Positions 1 through 9,500 of a stretch of DNA of 64,000 nucleotides are shown in pieces. The position numbers were made by a program, and so were the translations under genes. Source of the DNA: Moritella sp. 5 (GTDB taxonomy: Bacteria > Pseudomonadota > Gammaproteobacteria > Enterobacterales > Moritellaceae); the NCBI RefSeq assembly GCF_018219455.1, contig NZ_CP056122.1:558001-622000 (forward strand), written 5' to 3'. Under the pieces are notes generated by a model, which was not told the DNA's origin, did no database searches, and saw only the letters and a list, made by a program, of their open reading frames with translations. How positions within the stretch are numbered: position 1 is the first letter of the stretch; every line of letters begins with the position of its first letter.

Positions 1-416
1 CGTAAAATAGAAGACAGCTCAAAGCTATCTGGCGCGCCACTAAACACAAATTTAAGCAGATCTTTGGCTAACAAGATCCCTTCGATATGATCTTTATCTT
101 CATTGACGACAGGGAAGCGCGAGTGCGCAGAGTCAATCATGATAGGTAAAAACTCTTCTACTTTTTGGCTCTTATCGATAGTAATTATCTGTGAGCGTGG
201 GATCATGATGTCGCGTACTTTTAGTCCTGAAACTTCGAGCACACCTTCAATCATATCCTTTGTGTCTTGATCGATCAGTTCGCGATTTTCTGCATCTTGA
301 ATAACTTCTACAAGCTCTTCTCTGTTTCTCGGCTCACCTTGGAATAATTGAGAAAATTTGTCAAAAAAACCTTTTTTTGATGAACCGTTTGTCGAGTGAG
401 GTTTGTCGCCGTTCAT
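1..416 (-). CDS. corC: CorC/YbeX, magnesium and cobalt efflux accessory protein (partial, N-terminal part)
   Basis: The reading frame runs off the left edge; the ATG is at 414-416 and about 138 codons are present. The start MNGDKPHSTNGSS, a helical region, and a CBS-domain beginning (VSGLKVRDIMIPRSQIITI) match the small cytoplasmic CorC/YbeX family, which in enterics affects magnesium/cobalt efflux with CorA. The missing part should hold the second CBS motif and the CorC_HlyC domain. It sits 42 bp downstream of ybeY on the same strand, the conserved miaB-ybeZ-ybeY-corC order, so co-transcription is likely. Identity is secure from N-terminus plus context; function is by family. Confidence 0.9.
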   Translation of the reverse strand, partial: MNGDKPHSTNGSSKKGFFDKFSQLFQGEPRNREELVEVIQDAENRELIDQDTKDMIEGVLEVSGLKVRDIMIPRSQIITIDKSQKVEEFLPIMIDSAHSRFPVVNEDKDHIEGILLAKDLLKFVFSGAPDSFELSSIL

Positions 417-458
417 AGTTTGTTGTACCTAAGTTATGTAACGTTAATGGTATTAATA

Positions 459-920
459 TTACTTTTCAGTAATATAGGGGTCTTCAAATTCTAGCTCTAG
501 CATGATTTCGGTTTCTAGACCTTCCATCTCTTCTGCTTCTTCATCGATAATATGATCATAGCCGAGTAAATGTAAAGTACCATGAATAACCATGTGCGCC
601 CAATGTGCGGTCAGGGGTTTTTGTTGCTCTTGTGCTTCGTGTTCAACAACTTGTTTGCAGATAATTAAATCACCAAGCAGGTCTAATTCAATGCCTTCAG
701 GTACTTCGAATGGAAACGAAAGTACGTTGGTTGGTTTGTCTTTGCCACGGTAATCGTTATTCAATTGTTGGCTTTCTTCGTTATCAACAATGCGAATCGT
801 TACTTCAGCACTCTCTTGAAAACGTTTAATGACCGCATTGAGCCAAGTTGTTAATTGTGCCTCGGTTGGTAATTGCTTTTCATCTTCAGTCGCAATTTGT
901 AAATCTAGCGTAGTATTCAT
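459..920 (-). CDS. ybeY: YbeY endoribonuclease / rRNA maturation factor
   Basis: 153 residues, the usual length. The zinc site HxxxHxxxxxH is intact at H113, H117 and H123 within [11 protein letters not shown]. YbeY is a single-strand-specific endoribonuclease needed for 16S rRNA 3'-end maturation and 70S quality control. Its start overlaps the end of ybeZ by 4 bp, so the two are translationally coupled. The C-terminus is acidic, as is common in this family. Confidence 0.96.
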   Translation of the reverse strand: MNTTLDLQIATEDEKQLPTEAQLTTWLNAVIKRFQESAEVTIRIVDNEESQQLNNDYRGKDKPTNVLSFPFEVPEGIELDLLGDLIICKQVVEHEAQEQQKPLTAHWAHMVIHGTLHLLGYDHIIDEEAEEMEGLETEIMLELEFEDPYITEK

Positions 921-1954
921 TGGTCTTTATCCTTACGGGCAATGCTATTTTCAAAGTGTTCATAAGCATCGACAATTTTTGCAACAACAGGATGACGAAC
1001 GACATCATTGGATATAAAAACATTAAAACTGATTTCTTTTACTGGCTCAAGTACATCCATAGCATGGCGTAAGCCTGATGTGATGTGTTTCGGTAAATCA
1101 GCTTGTGTAATATCACCAGTAATCACCGCTTTGGAATTAAAACCAATACGGGTTAAAAACATTTTCATTTGTTCAATAGTAGTGTTCTGACTTTCATCTA
1201 AAATAATAAACGCATCATTTAATGTACGGCCACGCATGTATGCAAGTGGTGCAACTTCTATGACATTGCGCTCAATTAAACGTTCCACTTTTTCAAAGCC
1301 AAGCATCTCAAATAACGCATCATAGAGTGGACGTAAATAAGGATCAACTTTCTGGCTTAAGTCACCGGGTAGAAAACCTAACTTTTCACCGGCTTCAACT
1401 GCAGGGCGTGTTAATAAAATACGACGGACTTCTTGTCGCTCTAAGGCATCGACAGCTGCCGCAACGGCTAAATAGGTTTTTCCTGTACCGGCAGGACCAA
1501 TACCAAAGGTTATATCGTGGGTTAAAATATTGGCAATGTAATTGGCTTGATTGTCACCACGCGGCTTAATTAGGCCTCGTTTAGTTTTAATCACAGTGTT
1601 AAAACTAGCTACGGTTTGCTTAGGCTTAGGCTCTGGTTCGAGTAATCGAGATGCTTGTATCGCAAGATGAATTGTCTCTGGCTCAATGTCGATTACTTGG
1701 CCTTTAACAGGTTGCGTCTCAACATAAAGGTTACGAAGAATATCCATACAGCTGTGCGCATTAACCGGATTTCCGGTAATATGGAATTGATTATTTTGAT
1801 AAGTAATTTCAACTTCTAAACGACGTTCAAGTTGTTTTAGATTGTCATCAAATGGGCCACATAAATGAGCGACTCGCGCACCGTCTGCGGGTTCTAAAAA
1901 TATATCGAGCGTTGTCGTATTTTTATTCAAAATCATCTCATTAGGCAGAGCCAT
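917..1954 (-). CDS. ybeZ: YbeZ, PhoH-like P-loop ATPase
   Basis: 345 residues. An N-terminal KH-like/PhoH-associated region (about 1-110) precedes the PhoH ATPase domain, with Walker A GPAGTGKT at 153-160 and a Walker B-type IILDESQN segment. YbeZ is a cytosolic nucleotide-binding protein that works with YbeY in ribosome metabolism; its exact activity is not settled. It lies 31 bp downstream of miaB and overlaps ybeY by 4 bp. Confidence 0.95.
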   Translation of the reverse strand: MALPNEMILNKNTTTLDIFLEPADGARVAHLCGPFDDNLKQLERRLEVEITYQNNQFHITGNPVNAHSCMDILRNLYVETQPVKGQVIDIEPETIHLAIQASRLLEPEPKPKQTVASFNTVIKTKRGLIKPRGDNQANYIANILTHDITFGIGPAGTGKTYLAVAAAVDALERQEVRRILLTRPAVEAGEKLGFLPGDLSQKVDPYLRPLYDALFEMLGFEKVERLIERNVIEVAPLAYMRGRTLNDAFIILDESQNTTIEQMKMFLTRIGFNSKAVITGDITQADLPKHITSGLRHAMDVLEPVKEISFNVFISNDVVRHPVVAKIVDAYEHFENSIARKDKDQ

Positions 1955-1985
1955 TAAAGGTCATTAATGGCTCTTAGTCTATCTC

Positions 1986-3413
1986 TTATGGGTTGAACTT
2001 AGCAACACCTAGCTCATTAGGTTGATTGGTAGCTCGCGCCAAAATTTCGCTTGGTTTGACGGCACTACGTAGACCCATCTCATTTTCGCCACGGATGAAT
2101 ACACCGCGGATCGAGTTAGGGAATACATCCACAATGTCTACATCTACAAACGTACCGATTAGATCTGGCGAGCCTTCGAAGTTAACAACACGGTTGTTTT
2201 CGGTACGGCCAGTCAGTTCCATAATATTTTTCTTCGATGGACCTTCAACTAGAATACGCTGCGTTGTATTTACCATATTACGGCCAATTTTTTGTGACAT
2301 TTGGCTAATACGTGTTTGTAAAATACTTAAACGTTGTTTTTTCTCTTCTAGCGAGACGTCATCTGGTAAATCTGCAGCAGGTGTTCCAGGACGCGCACTG
2401 TAGATGAAGCTGAAGCTAATATCGTATTCAATGTCTTCAATTAGTTTCATTGTATCTGCGAAATCTTGTTGGCTTTCACCTGGAAAACCGATAATGAAGT
2501 CTGAACTCATCACTAAACCTGGACGAGCTTTACGCAATTTTCGGATCAATGATTTATATTCTAATGCTGTGTGCGCACGTTTCATCAAGGTTAAGATACG
2601 ATCTGAACCTGACTGCACTGGAAGGTGTAAGTGGGACACAACTTCAGGTGTATCTTTATATACTTCAATAATATCGCTTGTGAACTCAATCGGGTGACTG
2701 GTGGTATAACGGATACGATCGATACCATCAATAGCAGCGACATAACGTAATAAGTCTGCGAATGAGCACATGTCACCTTCATGCATATCACCACGGTAAG
2801 CATTAGCATTCTGACCAAGTAGGTTTACTTCACGTACACCTTGCTCTGCTAGTTGTGCAATCTCATATAAGATATCATCAAGAGGACGGCTTACTTCTTC
2901 ACCACGGGTATATGGTACAACGCAGAATGTACAGTATTTTGAACAGCCTTCCATGATAGACACGAATGCTGATACTCCTTCGGCACGCGGCTCTGGTAAA
3001 CGATCAAACTTTTCGATTTCAGGGAAGCTGACATCAACAAGGCCTTTTTTACCTGCTTGGGCATGTGTGATCATTTCTGGTAAGCGGTGTAAAGTCTGCG
3101 GACCAAATACCAGGTTTACAATGGGTGCACGTTTTTGAATCTCTGCACCTTCTTGTGATGCTACGCAGCCACCAACACCAATCACTAATTTCGGATTGCG
3201 TTTCTTTAGCTTTTTCCAGCGACCCAGTTGGTGAAATACTTTTTCTTGCGCTTTTTCTCTGATAGAACAGGTATTTAATAGAAGAACATCCGCTTCCTCT
3301 GGGTTATCAGTCAGTTCAAAACCATTCTCGGCATTTAACAAATCTGCCATTTTTGATGAATCGTATTCGTTCATCTGGCAGCCCCAGGTTTTAATGTGCA
3401 GTTTTTTACTCAT
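1986..3413 (-). CDS. miaB: MiaB, tRNA-2-methylthio-N6-dimethylallyladenosine synthase
   Basis: 475 residues, as expected. The UPF0004 domain carries cysteines C12, C49 and C83 for the auxiliary 4Fe-4S cluster. The radical-SAM motif CxxxCxxC is at C157, C161 and C164, and a C-terminal TRAM domain follows. MiaB adds the 2-methylthio group to i6A37 of tRNAs reading UNN codons. It heads the miaB-ybeZ-ybeY-corC series and is divergent from ubiF, as in E. coli. Confidence 0.97.
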   Translation of the reverse strand: MSKKLHIKTWGCQMNEYDSSKMADLLNAENGFELTDNPEEADVLLLNTCSIREKAQEKVFHQLGRWKKLKKRNPKLVIGVGGCVASQEGAEIQKRAPIVNLVFGPQTLHRLPEMITHAQAGKKGLVDVSFPEIEKFDRLPEPRAEGVSAFVSIMEGCSKYCTFCVVPYTRGEEVSRPLDDILYEIAQLAEQGVREVNLLGQNANAYRGDMHEGDMCSFADLLRYVAAIDGIDRIRYTTSHPIEFTSDIIEVYKDTPEVVSHLHLPVQSGSDRILTLMKRAHTALEYKSLIRKLRKARPGLVMSSDFIIGFPGESQQDFADTMKLIEDIEYDISFSFIYSARPGTPAADLPDDVSLEEKKQRLSILQTRISQMSQKIGRNMVNTTQRILVEGPSKKNIMELTGRTENNRVVNFEGSPDLIGTFVDVDIVDVFPNSIRGVFIRGENEMGLRSAVKPSEILARATNQPNELGVAKFNP

Positions 3414-3637
3414 TATCCACGTTGCTCTTTATTATTTGTTGCTATATTCGGGTTGTGTGAGAACACACAGAAGATCGCGTATTCTACTGCCTTAATAGTC
3501 TGTTGACTAGACGTTATCATCGCTTCTATGCATAAATTTACTGTAATTTTCGTAGTACAAAGCAATCATTTCGACGTAAAGCTTGGTAGAATTCTGATTC
3601 AGATAAGAATTTAGCCTTAAACGGTTCAGGAAGCACG

Positions 3638-4810
3638 ATGCAGGAATTTGATGTAATTATTGTTGGCGGTGGAATGGTTGGTGCAAGTACCGCTAATCTA
3701 CTCGCACCTTCGGGACTTAAAATTGCGGTAATTGAAGCGCAAGCGCCGCCCGCTTTTTCATTTGAGCAACCGATGGATCTGCGTGTATCGGCGATCAGTC
3801 TGGCCTCTCAGCAACTGCTTGTTGCGACAGGTGCTTGGTCCAATATCAGAGAAATGCGTCTTTGCCCTTATCGTCGTTTAGAAACGTGGGATCAAGGTGG
3901 CTGCGAAATAAAATTCCATGCTAACGATATTGGTTACGACAAGTTAGGTTACATCATTGAAAACCGGGTGATCCAATTAGGCTTACTCGAAGCAATGAAA
4001 CGTCACAGTAATGTACAGTTGATGTGTCCTGAGAAAGTTGCCACACTTGATCAAAGCAGTGAATATGCTGAAATTACGTTAACCTCTGGCGCTAAACTAC
4101 GTGCTAAGTTGGTGCTTGCCGCCGATGGTGCTAACTCAATTATTCGTCAGCAAAGTAATATAGGTATTAGCAGTTGGGATTATCGCCAAAACTGCATGTT
4201 AATTAATATTGATACTGAACAATCGCAGCAAGACGTTACTTGGCAGGAGTTTTCACCAACGGGACCAATGGCATTATTACCGTTACCCGGGCATAAAGCA
4301 TCGTTGGTTTGGTATCATCAAACCGCGCACATCAACTATTTAAGTAAACTGTCGAATGCTGAACTTAAAGTGGAAGTACAACAACATTTTCCCGATCTGA
4401 TTGGTGGATTTGAGATCACTAACCATGGTTCATTCCCTCTGACACGACGTCATGCCCAGCAATATTATAAAGGTCGAGTGGTGTTACTGGGTGATGCGGC
4501 ACATACAATTAATCCATTGGCAGGACAGGGCGTTAATATCGGTTTTAAAGATGTGAATGTGTTATGTGAGTTAATTAGAAGCGCAGTGATAGAAGGTGAA
4601 GCTTGGGACTGTGAAGCTTTACTCGCACAATATCAACGTAGCAGAAAGCCTGATAATTTGTTAATGCAGACGAGTATGGATCTGTTTTATTCTGTATTTA
4701 GTAATAATTCTGCACCAGCGAAGATACTGCGTAACGTTGGACTTGCTGTTGCACAGCGCGCCGGACCCTTAAAGCGTCAGGCGCTACGTTATGCGATAGG
4801 CTTAAGTTAA
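3638..4810 (+). CDS. ubiF: UbiF-type FAD hydroxylase of ubiquinone synthesis
   Basis: 390 residues (E. coli UbiF has 391). Features are an FAD Rossmann motif GGGMVG at 10-15, a mid-protein AADGANSIIR at 161-170, and the second FAD motif GDAAHTINPLAGQG at 285-298, all typical of the UbiH/UbiF/VisC family. UbiF hydroxylates the demethoxy-ubiquinol ring before the final O-methylation. The choice of UbiF over UbiH or UbiI rests mainly on the divergent position next to miaB. The start has a clear AGGAAG ribosome-binding site. Confidence 0.9.
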   Translation: MQEFDVIIVGGGMVGASTANLLAPSGLKIAVIEAQAPPAFSFEQPMDLRVSAISLASQQLLVATGAWSNIREMRLCPYRRLETWDQGGCEIKFHANDIGYDKLGYIIENRVIQLGLLEAMKRHSNVQLMCPEKVATLDQSSEYAEITLTSGAKLRAKLVLAADGANSIIRQQSNIGISSWDYRQNCMLINIDTEQSQQDVTWQEFSPTGPMALLPLPGHKASLVWYHQTAHINYLSKLSNAELKVEVQQHFPDLIGGFEITNHGSFPLTRRHAQQYYKGRVVLLGDAAHTINPLAGQGVNIGFKDVNVLCELIRSAVIEGEAWDCEALLAQYQRSRKPDNLLMQTSMDLFYSVFSNNSAPAKILRNVGLAVAQRAGPLKRQALRYAIGLS

Positions 4811-4820
4811 TTACATCATC

Positions 4821-6431
4821 TTAGCTTAACTTAAATTCTTTCACTTTCGTGAGTAGTTCGGTCGAGTAGTTTAATAGTTCTTGGCTGATACTGCTTGCAT
4901 GTGTTGCTACTAGCGTTGTTTCATCGGAGTGGACTGCGATAGTTTCAATGTTGTGTTGAATATTTGTGGTTAACTCTTGCTGTGTTATCGATGATTCGGC
5001 AACCGAATTATTCAACTGATTAATCTCCTGCATTTCTCGTGCAATTTCATTTAACATGTTCGCTAACTGCGATACTTTTATCGCCCCTTCTGCCGCGGTT
5101 ACTTTGGCTGTATCCATCGCTGAAAATGAACTGTTTGATGTTTCAATCAATGAGCTAACAATAGTTTGTATTTCTTTGGTCGAATTATTGGTTTTAATGG
5201 CCAATGCGCGTACCTCTTCTGCAACTACAGCAAATCCTCGGCCTCTTTCACCTGCTCGAGCGGCTTCGATGGCTGCGTTGAGCGCCAATAAATTGGTTTG
5301 CTCTGAAATGGAGTTGATCACACCTAATATTTTAGTCACATTGTGGGTCTGCTCGCCGAGCTGATGCATCTTATCGACGACGTGGTCGAGTTGTGTTGTC
5401 AGTGTACTGATTTCATCAATTGTTGCACTCGCTAATGCATTGCCCTTATCGGTTTGTAATGCTGCTTGTGTTGATGCTAGGGTGGTCATATTTGCTTTCG
5501 CTTTAATATCTTCAACTTGTGTTTGCATATTGATGATACTGGTGCTGATTGTCGCGGCTTCTTGTTTTTGTTGGTTGGCGGAATTGTAGGTTTGTGTTGA
5601 TGCTGTACTTAGTTTTGTCGAAATGTCTTCTAATTTCTCTGCTGTATTAAGTACATGAGTAAGGCTGTAATGAAAATTACTCATCATGTAGTTAAAGGCG
5701 GTGACCATACGGCCTATTTCGTCATGATTTTTTACTTCAATTAATGTTGTCACATCTTGGGTGTCACTGGCTAATTCCATACTGTCAGTCAGGTCACTGA
5801 TTGGTTTTAGGATGATGTTACGAATAATAAACAACGTCAGTAACAATCCCGCAAATAATACCACGGCTAAGATAGCGCTTGACCGTAAAATATTTTGTTG
5901 CACTTGCTGGTAGAAGTTATTTAAGGAGTATTCTAATCTAACCGCACCGAGTACATCACCTTCTTGCGCATTATGACAAGCTGTACAATCAGTACCGCGG
6001 TAATCTTTTGATGCGATAAGGGGCTTTGTTATCAATAAGGTTTCACCTTGGAGAGTGCTAATGACTTGGGTGATCTCTTCGCCTGCAAGTGCACGGCGGT
6101 CAAAATCGTCTTTGATTTGTTCGCTCCCTAGTCCTAGACCATAAAGTTGATTAACCTTATCGGCTCTGACTACGCGAATATCGGTAATGTTATCGTTCTC
6201 TAGCATTTTGTGACGTAAGGTTTCACGTTGCCCAATACTGCCGGTGAGCATCATGGTATTTAAACTGTCAAAATAAGTATCAGCTTGTTCATGCGCCTGT
6301 TGCTCTAAAATAGATAAAACCAGTGCTGTCTCTTGCTTGCTCTGTGATAATGCCGAGATCGCGAGTATCAGGATAAAAAGGGTACTTAACGCGAGGTTTA
6401 TTTTTCTAGTTATAGATAAGTTTTGTAACAT
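4821..6431 (-). CDS. Methyl-accepting chemotaxis protein with a periplasmic CxxCH haem-binding sensor domain
   Basis: 536 residues: TM1 about 11-29, periplasmic sensor about 30-182, TM2 about 183-204, HAMP about 205-258, then a long cytoplasmic coiled coil with the conserved hairpin tip [20 protein letters not shown]. The sensor contains one c-type haem motif, C149-T-A-C152-H153. This recalls the haem-c PAS-type sensors known from some chemoreceptors, so a redox or gas signal is plausible but unproven. No C-terminal NWETF-like CheR tether is present. It is convergent with ubiF (10 bp apart) and sits where E. coli has the gln/met/leu tRNAs directly after ubiF, so it looks inserted. Confidence 0.9.
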   Translation of the reverse strand: MLQNLSITRKINLALSTLFILILAISALSQSKQETALVLSILEQQAHEQADTYFDSLNTMMLTGSIGQRETLRHKMLENDNITDIRVVRADKVNQLYGLGLGSEQIKDDFDRRALAGEEITQVISTLQGETLLITKPLIASKDYRGTDCTACHNAQEGDVLGAVRLEYSLNNFYQQVQQNILRSSAILAVVLFAGLLLTLFIIRNIILKPISDLTDSMELASDTQDVTTLIEVKNHDEIGRMVTAFNYMMSNFHYSLTHVLNTAEKLEDISTKLSTASTQTYNSANQQKQEAATISTSIINMQTQVEDIKAKANMTTLASTQAALQTDKGNALASATIDEISTLTTQLDHVVDKMHQLGEQTHNVTKILGVINSISEQTNLLALNAAIEAARAGERGRGFAVVAEEVRALAIKTNNSTKEIQTIVSSLIETSNSSFSAMDTAKVTAAEGAIKVSQLANMLNEIAREMQEINQLNNSVAESSITQQELTTNIQHNIETIAVHSDETTLVATHASSISQELLNYSTELLTKVKEFKLS

Positions 6432-6692
6432 TGTTTTTTCCCATCAGAAACCAACCAAGGGAGATCAAACACTTAATGATAGCCATTGGTATTTTAATTC
6501 AACTGTAATAAGTAGGGTTAATCGTAACAAAATAATACTGGTACATATGTGATATCGACCAAAAGAGGTATTTTATTAGACTGAAATGTTAAAAATAAGT
6601 AAATTAAGTAGAATATAAGGGGATGAATAAGCGAGAGAGGAAATTAAGGTATTAAAGTTTGCATAGTGAATTACATGCGTATTTAAAATGCT
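6432..6692. other. Non-coding gap upstream of the chemoreceptor gene
   Basis: With the adjoining repeat this makes a gene-free stretch of about 400 bases between the chemoreceptor start and the last tRNA. It should hold the chemoreceptor promoter (reading leftward), but I see no convincing -35/-10 pair. It is AT-rich. A short frame across 6337-6552 overlaps the receptor antisense and has no coding signature. Confidence 0.5.
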
Positions 6693-6800
6693 GAAATTAG
6701 AAATTAGAAATTAGAAATTAGAAATTAGAAATTAGAAATTAGAAATTAGAAATTAGAAATTAGAAATTAGAAATTAGAAATTAGAAATTAGAAATTAGAA
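6693..6800. repeat. Perfect heptanucleotide tandem repeat, (GAAATTA) about 15.4 copies
   Basis: An uninterrupted array of the 7-bp unit GAAATTA on the plus strand (TAATTTC on the minus strand): 15 full copies plus GAA, 108 bp, with no mismatches. It begins after TGCT at 6692 and ends at GAGGTATT. It lies 36 bp beyond the last tRNA of the minus-strand tRNA operon and upstream of the chemoreceptor. A perfect array of this length suggests recent slippage and probable length variation between strains. Confidence 0.98.
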
Positions 6801-6835
6801 GAGGTATTCATGGGGGGGTGATAGTTGGAAAGAAG

Positions 6836-6910
6836 TGGCAGGGATATGAGGATTTGAACCTCAGAATCCCGAGATCAAAACCCGGTGCCTTACCGCTTGG
6901 CGATATCCCT
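6836..6910 (-). tRNA. tRNA-Gln(TTG), copy 1 (promoter-distal)
   Basis: 75 nt including an encoded CCA; anticodon loop TTTTGAT gives TTG. It appears identical to the three other Gln copies. Last gene of the tRNA operon in transcription order. Confidence 0.96.
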
Positions 6911-6951
6911 ACAATTCTTTCTACAGCTGGGCTGTATTGTTTTATAAAACA

Positions 6952-7036
6952 TGGTGCGGAAGGAGAGACTTGAACTCTCACACCTTGCGATACTAGAACC
7001 TAAATCTAGCGCGTCTACCAATTCCGCCACTTCCGC
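6952..7036 (-). tRNA. tRNA-Leu(TAG), copy 1
   Basis: 85 nt with encoded CCA and the long variable arm of a class II tRNA. Anticodon stem CTAGA/TCTAG with loop TTTAGGT gives TAG. Equivalent to E. coli leuW. Confidence 0.96.
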
Positions 7037-7059
7037 AATGTTTTATTTTAAAATAAGAA

Positions 7060-7136
7060 TGGTGGCCATGACGGGACTTGAACCTGTGACCCCAGCATTA
7101 TGAGTGCTGTGCTCTAACCAGCTGAGCTACATGGCC
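7060..7136 (-). tRNA. tRNA-Met(CAT), elongator, copy 1
   Basis: 77 nt with encoded CCA. Anticodon stem CAGCA/TGCTG with loop CTCATAA gives CAT. A normal first pair (G1-C72) marks it as elongator rather than initiator; equivalent to E. coli metT/metU. Confidence 0.94.
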
Positions 7137-7184
7137 ATTCTTACTTTTTTTCATTTTGTCCGTATAAATACGTGCAAAATAAAG

Positions 7185-7259
7185 TGGCAGGGATATGAGG
7201 ATTTGAACCTCAGAATCCCGAGATCAAAACCCGGTGCCTTACCGCTTGGCGATATCCCT
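7185..7259 (-). tRNA. tRNA-Gln(TTG), copy 2
   Basis: 75 nt with CCA and a TTG anticodon. It forms, with the Leu gene at 7294-7378, a Gln/Leu unit repeated 290 bp further on. Confidence 0.96.
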
Positions 7260-7293
7260 ACAATCTGTTTCATGACAATGTCATGTTAAAGCA

Positions 7294-7378
7294 TGGTGCG
7301 GAAGGAGAGACTTGAACTCTCACACCTTGCGATACTAGAACCTAAATCTAGCGCGTCTACCAATTCCGCCACTTCCGC
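7294..7378 (-). tRNA. tRNA-Leu(TAG), copy 2
   Basis: 85 nt with CCA and a TAG anticodon. The 34-bp spacer to the neighbouring Gln gene is identical in the second Gln/Leu unit. Confidence 0.96.
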
Positions 7379-7474
7379 ACAATATTCTTTATCTTTACAA
7401 GGTTGGTAGTATTGAATGGTTAGAGTTCAATAAACCTTATAAAGTTAACACTGACCTAAGTCTGTGTTGGTATA

Positions 7475-7549
7475 TGGCAGGGATATGAGGATTTGAACCT
7501 CAGAATCCCGAGATCAAAACCCGGTGCCTTACCGCTTGGCGATATCCCT
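7475..7549 (-). tRNA. tRNA-Gln(TTG), copy 3
   Basis: 75 nt with CCA and a TTG anticodon; part of the duplicated Gln/Leu unit, offset exactly 290 bp from copy 2. Confidence 0.96.
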
Positions 7550-7583
7550 ACAATCTGTTTCATGACAATGTCATGTTAAAGCA

Positions 7584-7668
7584 TGGTGCGGAAGGAGAGA
7601 CTTGAACTCTCACACCTTGCGATACTAGAACCTAAATCTAGCGCGTCTACCAATTCCGCCACTTCCGC
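7584..7668 (-). tRNA. tRNA-Leu(TAG), copy 3
   Basis: 85 nt with CCA and a TAG anticodon; part of the duplicated Gln/Leu unit, offset 290 bp from copy 2. Confidence 0.96.
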
Positions 7669-7770
7669 ACAATATTCTTTATATTTATAAACTTGGTAGT
7701 GTTAATCAAATTAATGAGAAACAGTGTTTATAAATTTAACAATCCGCTAAATAGCCAATCGTTTATATAA

Positions 7771-7845
7771 TGGCAGGGATATGAGGATTTGAACCTCAGA
7801 ATCCCGAGATCAAAACCCGGTGCCTTACCGCTTGGCGATATCCCT
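7771..7845 (-). tRNA. tRNA-Gln(TTG), copy 4
   Basis: 75 nt with CCA and a TTG anticodon. It is 16 bp from the promoter-proximal Met gene. Confidence 0.96.
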
Positions 7846-7861
7846 ACAATTTGAATTAAGA

Positions 7862-7938
7862 TGGTGGCCATGACGGGACTTGAACCTGTGACCCCAGCAT
7901 TATGAGTGCTGTGCTCTAACCAGCTGAGCTACATGGCC
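7862..7938 (-). tRNA. tRNA-Met(CAT), elongator, copy 2 (promoter-proximal)
   Basis: 77 nt with CCA and a CAT anticodon; same sequence as the copy at 7060-7136. First gene of the operon. Confidence 0.95.
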
Positions 7939-7990
7939 ATCTTAAATCTCATTCCGACTAGCAGTTAACTGTTTCGTTGGAACGGGGCGC

Positions 7991-8019
7991 ATTATGCTAA
8001 TTACAGCCAAGTTCGTCAA
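7991..8019 (-). promoter_or_regulatory. Sigma-70 promoter of the tRNA operon with a GC-rich discriminator
   Basis: On the minus strand, TTGACG (8014-8019), a 17-bp spacer and CATAAT (7991-7996), followed by GCGCCCC. The GC-rich discriminator is the mark of stringently controlled stable-RNA promoters. Upstream A/T tracts (about 8020-8050) look like an UP element. The first tRNA begins 53 bp downstream of the -10 box. Confidence 0.88.
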
Positions 8020-8234
8020 CTATTTTTTAGTTAAAAAACGTTTTTAACTACGCCTGTTGAAATTCTGTACGAATCCTGTTGTCACTCTATGCTATTTGTA
8101 GCAAAACTGCAATTGTTGATGGTTTTAAGCTAGTAAAGTGAATCTTTAATTATTGAACTATTTTTCTGTATTTAGTTATTTCAGTCAATACGTGGCTGTG
8201 TGATGAAAATAAAGCTACTGCGATGAATAGAAAT
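8020..8234. other. Non-coding gap between the tRNA promoter and the ychF terminator
   Basis: Gene-free region. The part next to the promoter contains the palindromic AT-rich stretch TTAAAAAACGTTTTTAA, probably UP-element DNA. I see nothing else I can support. Confidence 0.4.
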
Positions 8235-8261
8235 AAAAAACGCTGGCAATTGCCAGCGTTT
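8235..8261 (-). terminator. Intrinsic terminator of ychF
   Basis: Hairpin stem AACGCTGGCA / TGCCAGCGTT at 8239-8260, followed on the minus strand by a run of T. About 60 bp beyond the ychF stop. Confidence 0.85.
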
Positions 8262-8320
8262 GATTTTGCTACTTTAAGTATATTTTTAGATATAGGTAAA
8301 GGCTTTTAGCTTAGGTAAAG

Positions 8321-9412
8321 TTATACGTTGAAACGGAAATGTACAACATCACCATCTTTAACGATATAGTCTTTACCTTCTAGACGCCATTGACCTGCAG
8401 TCTTAGCGCCAGCTTCACCTTTGTTTTCGATGAAAGCAGCATAAGGTATAACTTCTGCACGGATGAAACCTTTTTCGAAGTCTGTATGGATTTTACCAGC
8501 TGCTTGTGGTGCTGTAGCGTTCACAGGGATAGTCCATGCACGTACTTCTTTAACACCCGCAGTGAAATAAGTCTGTAGTGTCAGTAGTTCGTAACCTGCA
8601 CGAATTACACGGTTAAGACCTGGTTCTTCAATACCCATGTCTTCCATGAATTCTGCACGCTCTTCGTCTTCAAGTTCAGCAATGTCAGATTCCATTGATG
8701 CACAAATAGCGACAACGACTGCATTTTCTGTTGCAGCCAGTGCTCGTACTGCATCTAAATGCGCGTTATCTTCAAAGCCATCTTCATCAACGTTAGCAAT
8801 GTACATAGTTGGTTTTAGCGTTAAGAAATTCATGTAGTCAATCGCTGCAACTTCTTCTTTAGTTAGTTCTAAAGAGCGGATCATTTCACCTTCAGCAAGG
8901 TGAGCGATGATCTTTTCAACAACTGGCACTTCAAATTTAGCGTCTTTATCGCCGCCTTTGGCTTTTTTAGCTAAACGTAGCAGTGCGCGTTCACAGCTGT
9001 CTAGATCGGCTAGTGCAAGTTCAGTGTTAATGATTTCGATGTCATCTAATGGTGAAATTTTGTTGTTCACGTGAATGATGTTTTCATTTTCAAAACAACG
9101 TACAACGTGACCAATTGCATCTGTTTCACGGATGTTTGCTAGAAATTTGTTACCTAGACCTTCACCTTTTGATGCGCCAGCTACTAAGCCTGCGATATCA
9201 ACAAATTCCATTGTAGTTGGTAATATACGCTCTGGGTTTACGATTGCAGATAGTGCATCTAAACGCTTATCTGGTACAGGCACAACACCCGTATTCGGCT
9301 CGATTGTGCAGAATGGGAAATTGGCAGCTTCGATACCAGCTTGTGTTAATGCATTAAATAGTGTTGATTTACCTACGTTTGGTAAGCCTACGATACCGCA
9401 TTTAAAACCCAT
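8321..9412 (-). CDS. ychF: YchF, redox-regulated ATPase of the OBG family
   Basis: 363 residues, full length. P-loop GLPNVGKST at 9-17, a [12 protein letters not shown] switch region, an NVDE specificity motif typical of ATP-preferring YchF, a helical insert, and a C-terminal TGS domain. YchF binds ribosomes and influences translation and oxidative-stress responses. It follows pth by about 90 bp on the same strand, the usual pth-ychF pairing, and ends at an intrinsic terminator. Confidence 0.97.
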   Translation of the reverse strand: MGFKCGIVGLPNVGKSTLFNALTQAGIEAANFPFCTIEPNTGVVPVPDKRLDALSAIVNPERILPTTMEFVDIAGLVAGASKGEGLGNKFLANIRETDAIGHVVRCFENENIIHVNNKISPLDDIEIINTELALADLDSCERALLRLAKKAKGGDKDAKFEVPVVEKIIAHLAEGEMIRSLELTKEEVAAIDYMNFLTLKPTMYIANVDEDGFEDNAHLDAVRALAATENAVVVAICASMESDIAELEDEERAEFMEDMGIEEPGLNRVIRAGYELLTLQTYFTAGVKEVRAWTIPVNATAPQAAGKIHTDFEKGFIRAEVIPYAAFIENKGEAGAKTAGQWRLEGKDYIVKDGDVVHFRFNV

Positions 9413-9500
9413 GATTTTTACCTTCTTTGCTATGTACTAAAATTGGTTCACACAGTTAAATTATTTATCCGTGTGTGTTGAATTATTTCTTTTTTATTAA

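Larger units (their letters stand above)
7185..7668. repeat. Tandem duplication of a Gln-Leu tRNA unit
   Basis: 7185-7393 and 7475-7683 are nearly identical: both tRNAs, the 34-bp spacer between them and the first bases after the Leu gene. Period is 290 bp. Similarity decays after the shared CAATATTCTTTAT segment. Confidence 0.9.

Noticed and set aside
6693-6800. CRISPR-like array
   Set aside because: Unit is 7 bp with no spacers; it is a simple tandem repeat and no cas genes are present.
7104-7289. Plus-strand open frame of 61 codons
   Set aside because: It runs antisense through a Met and a Gln tRNA gene; no coding signature.
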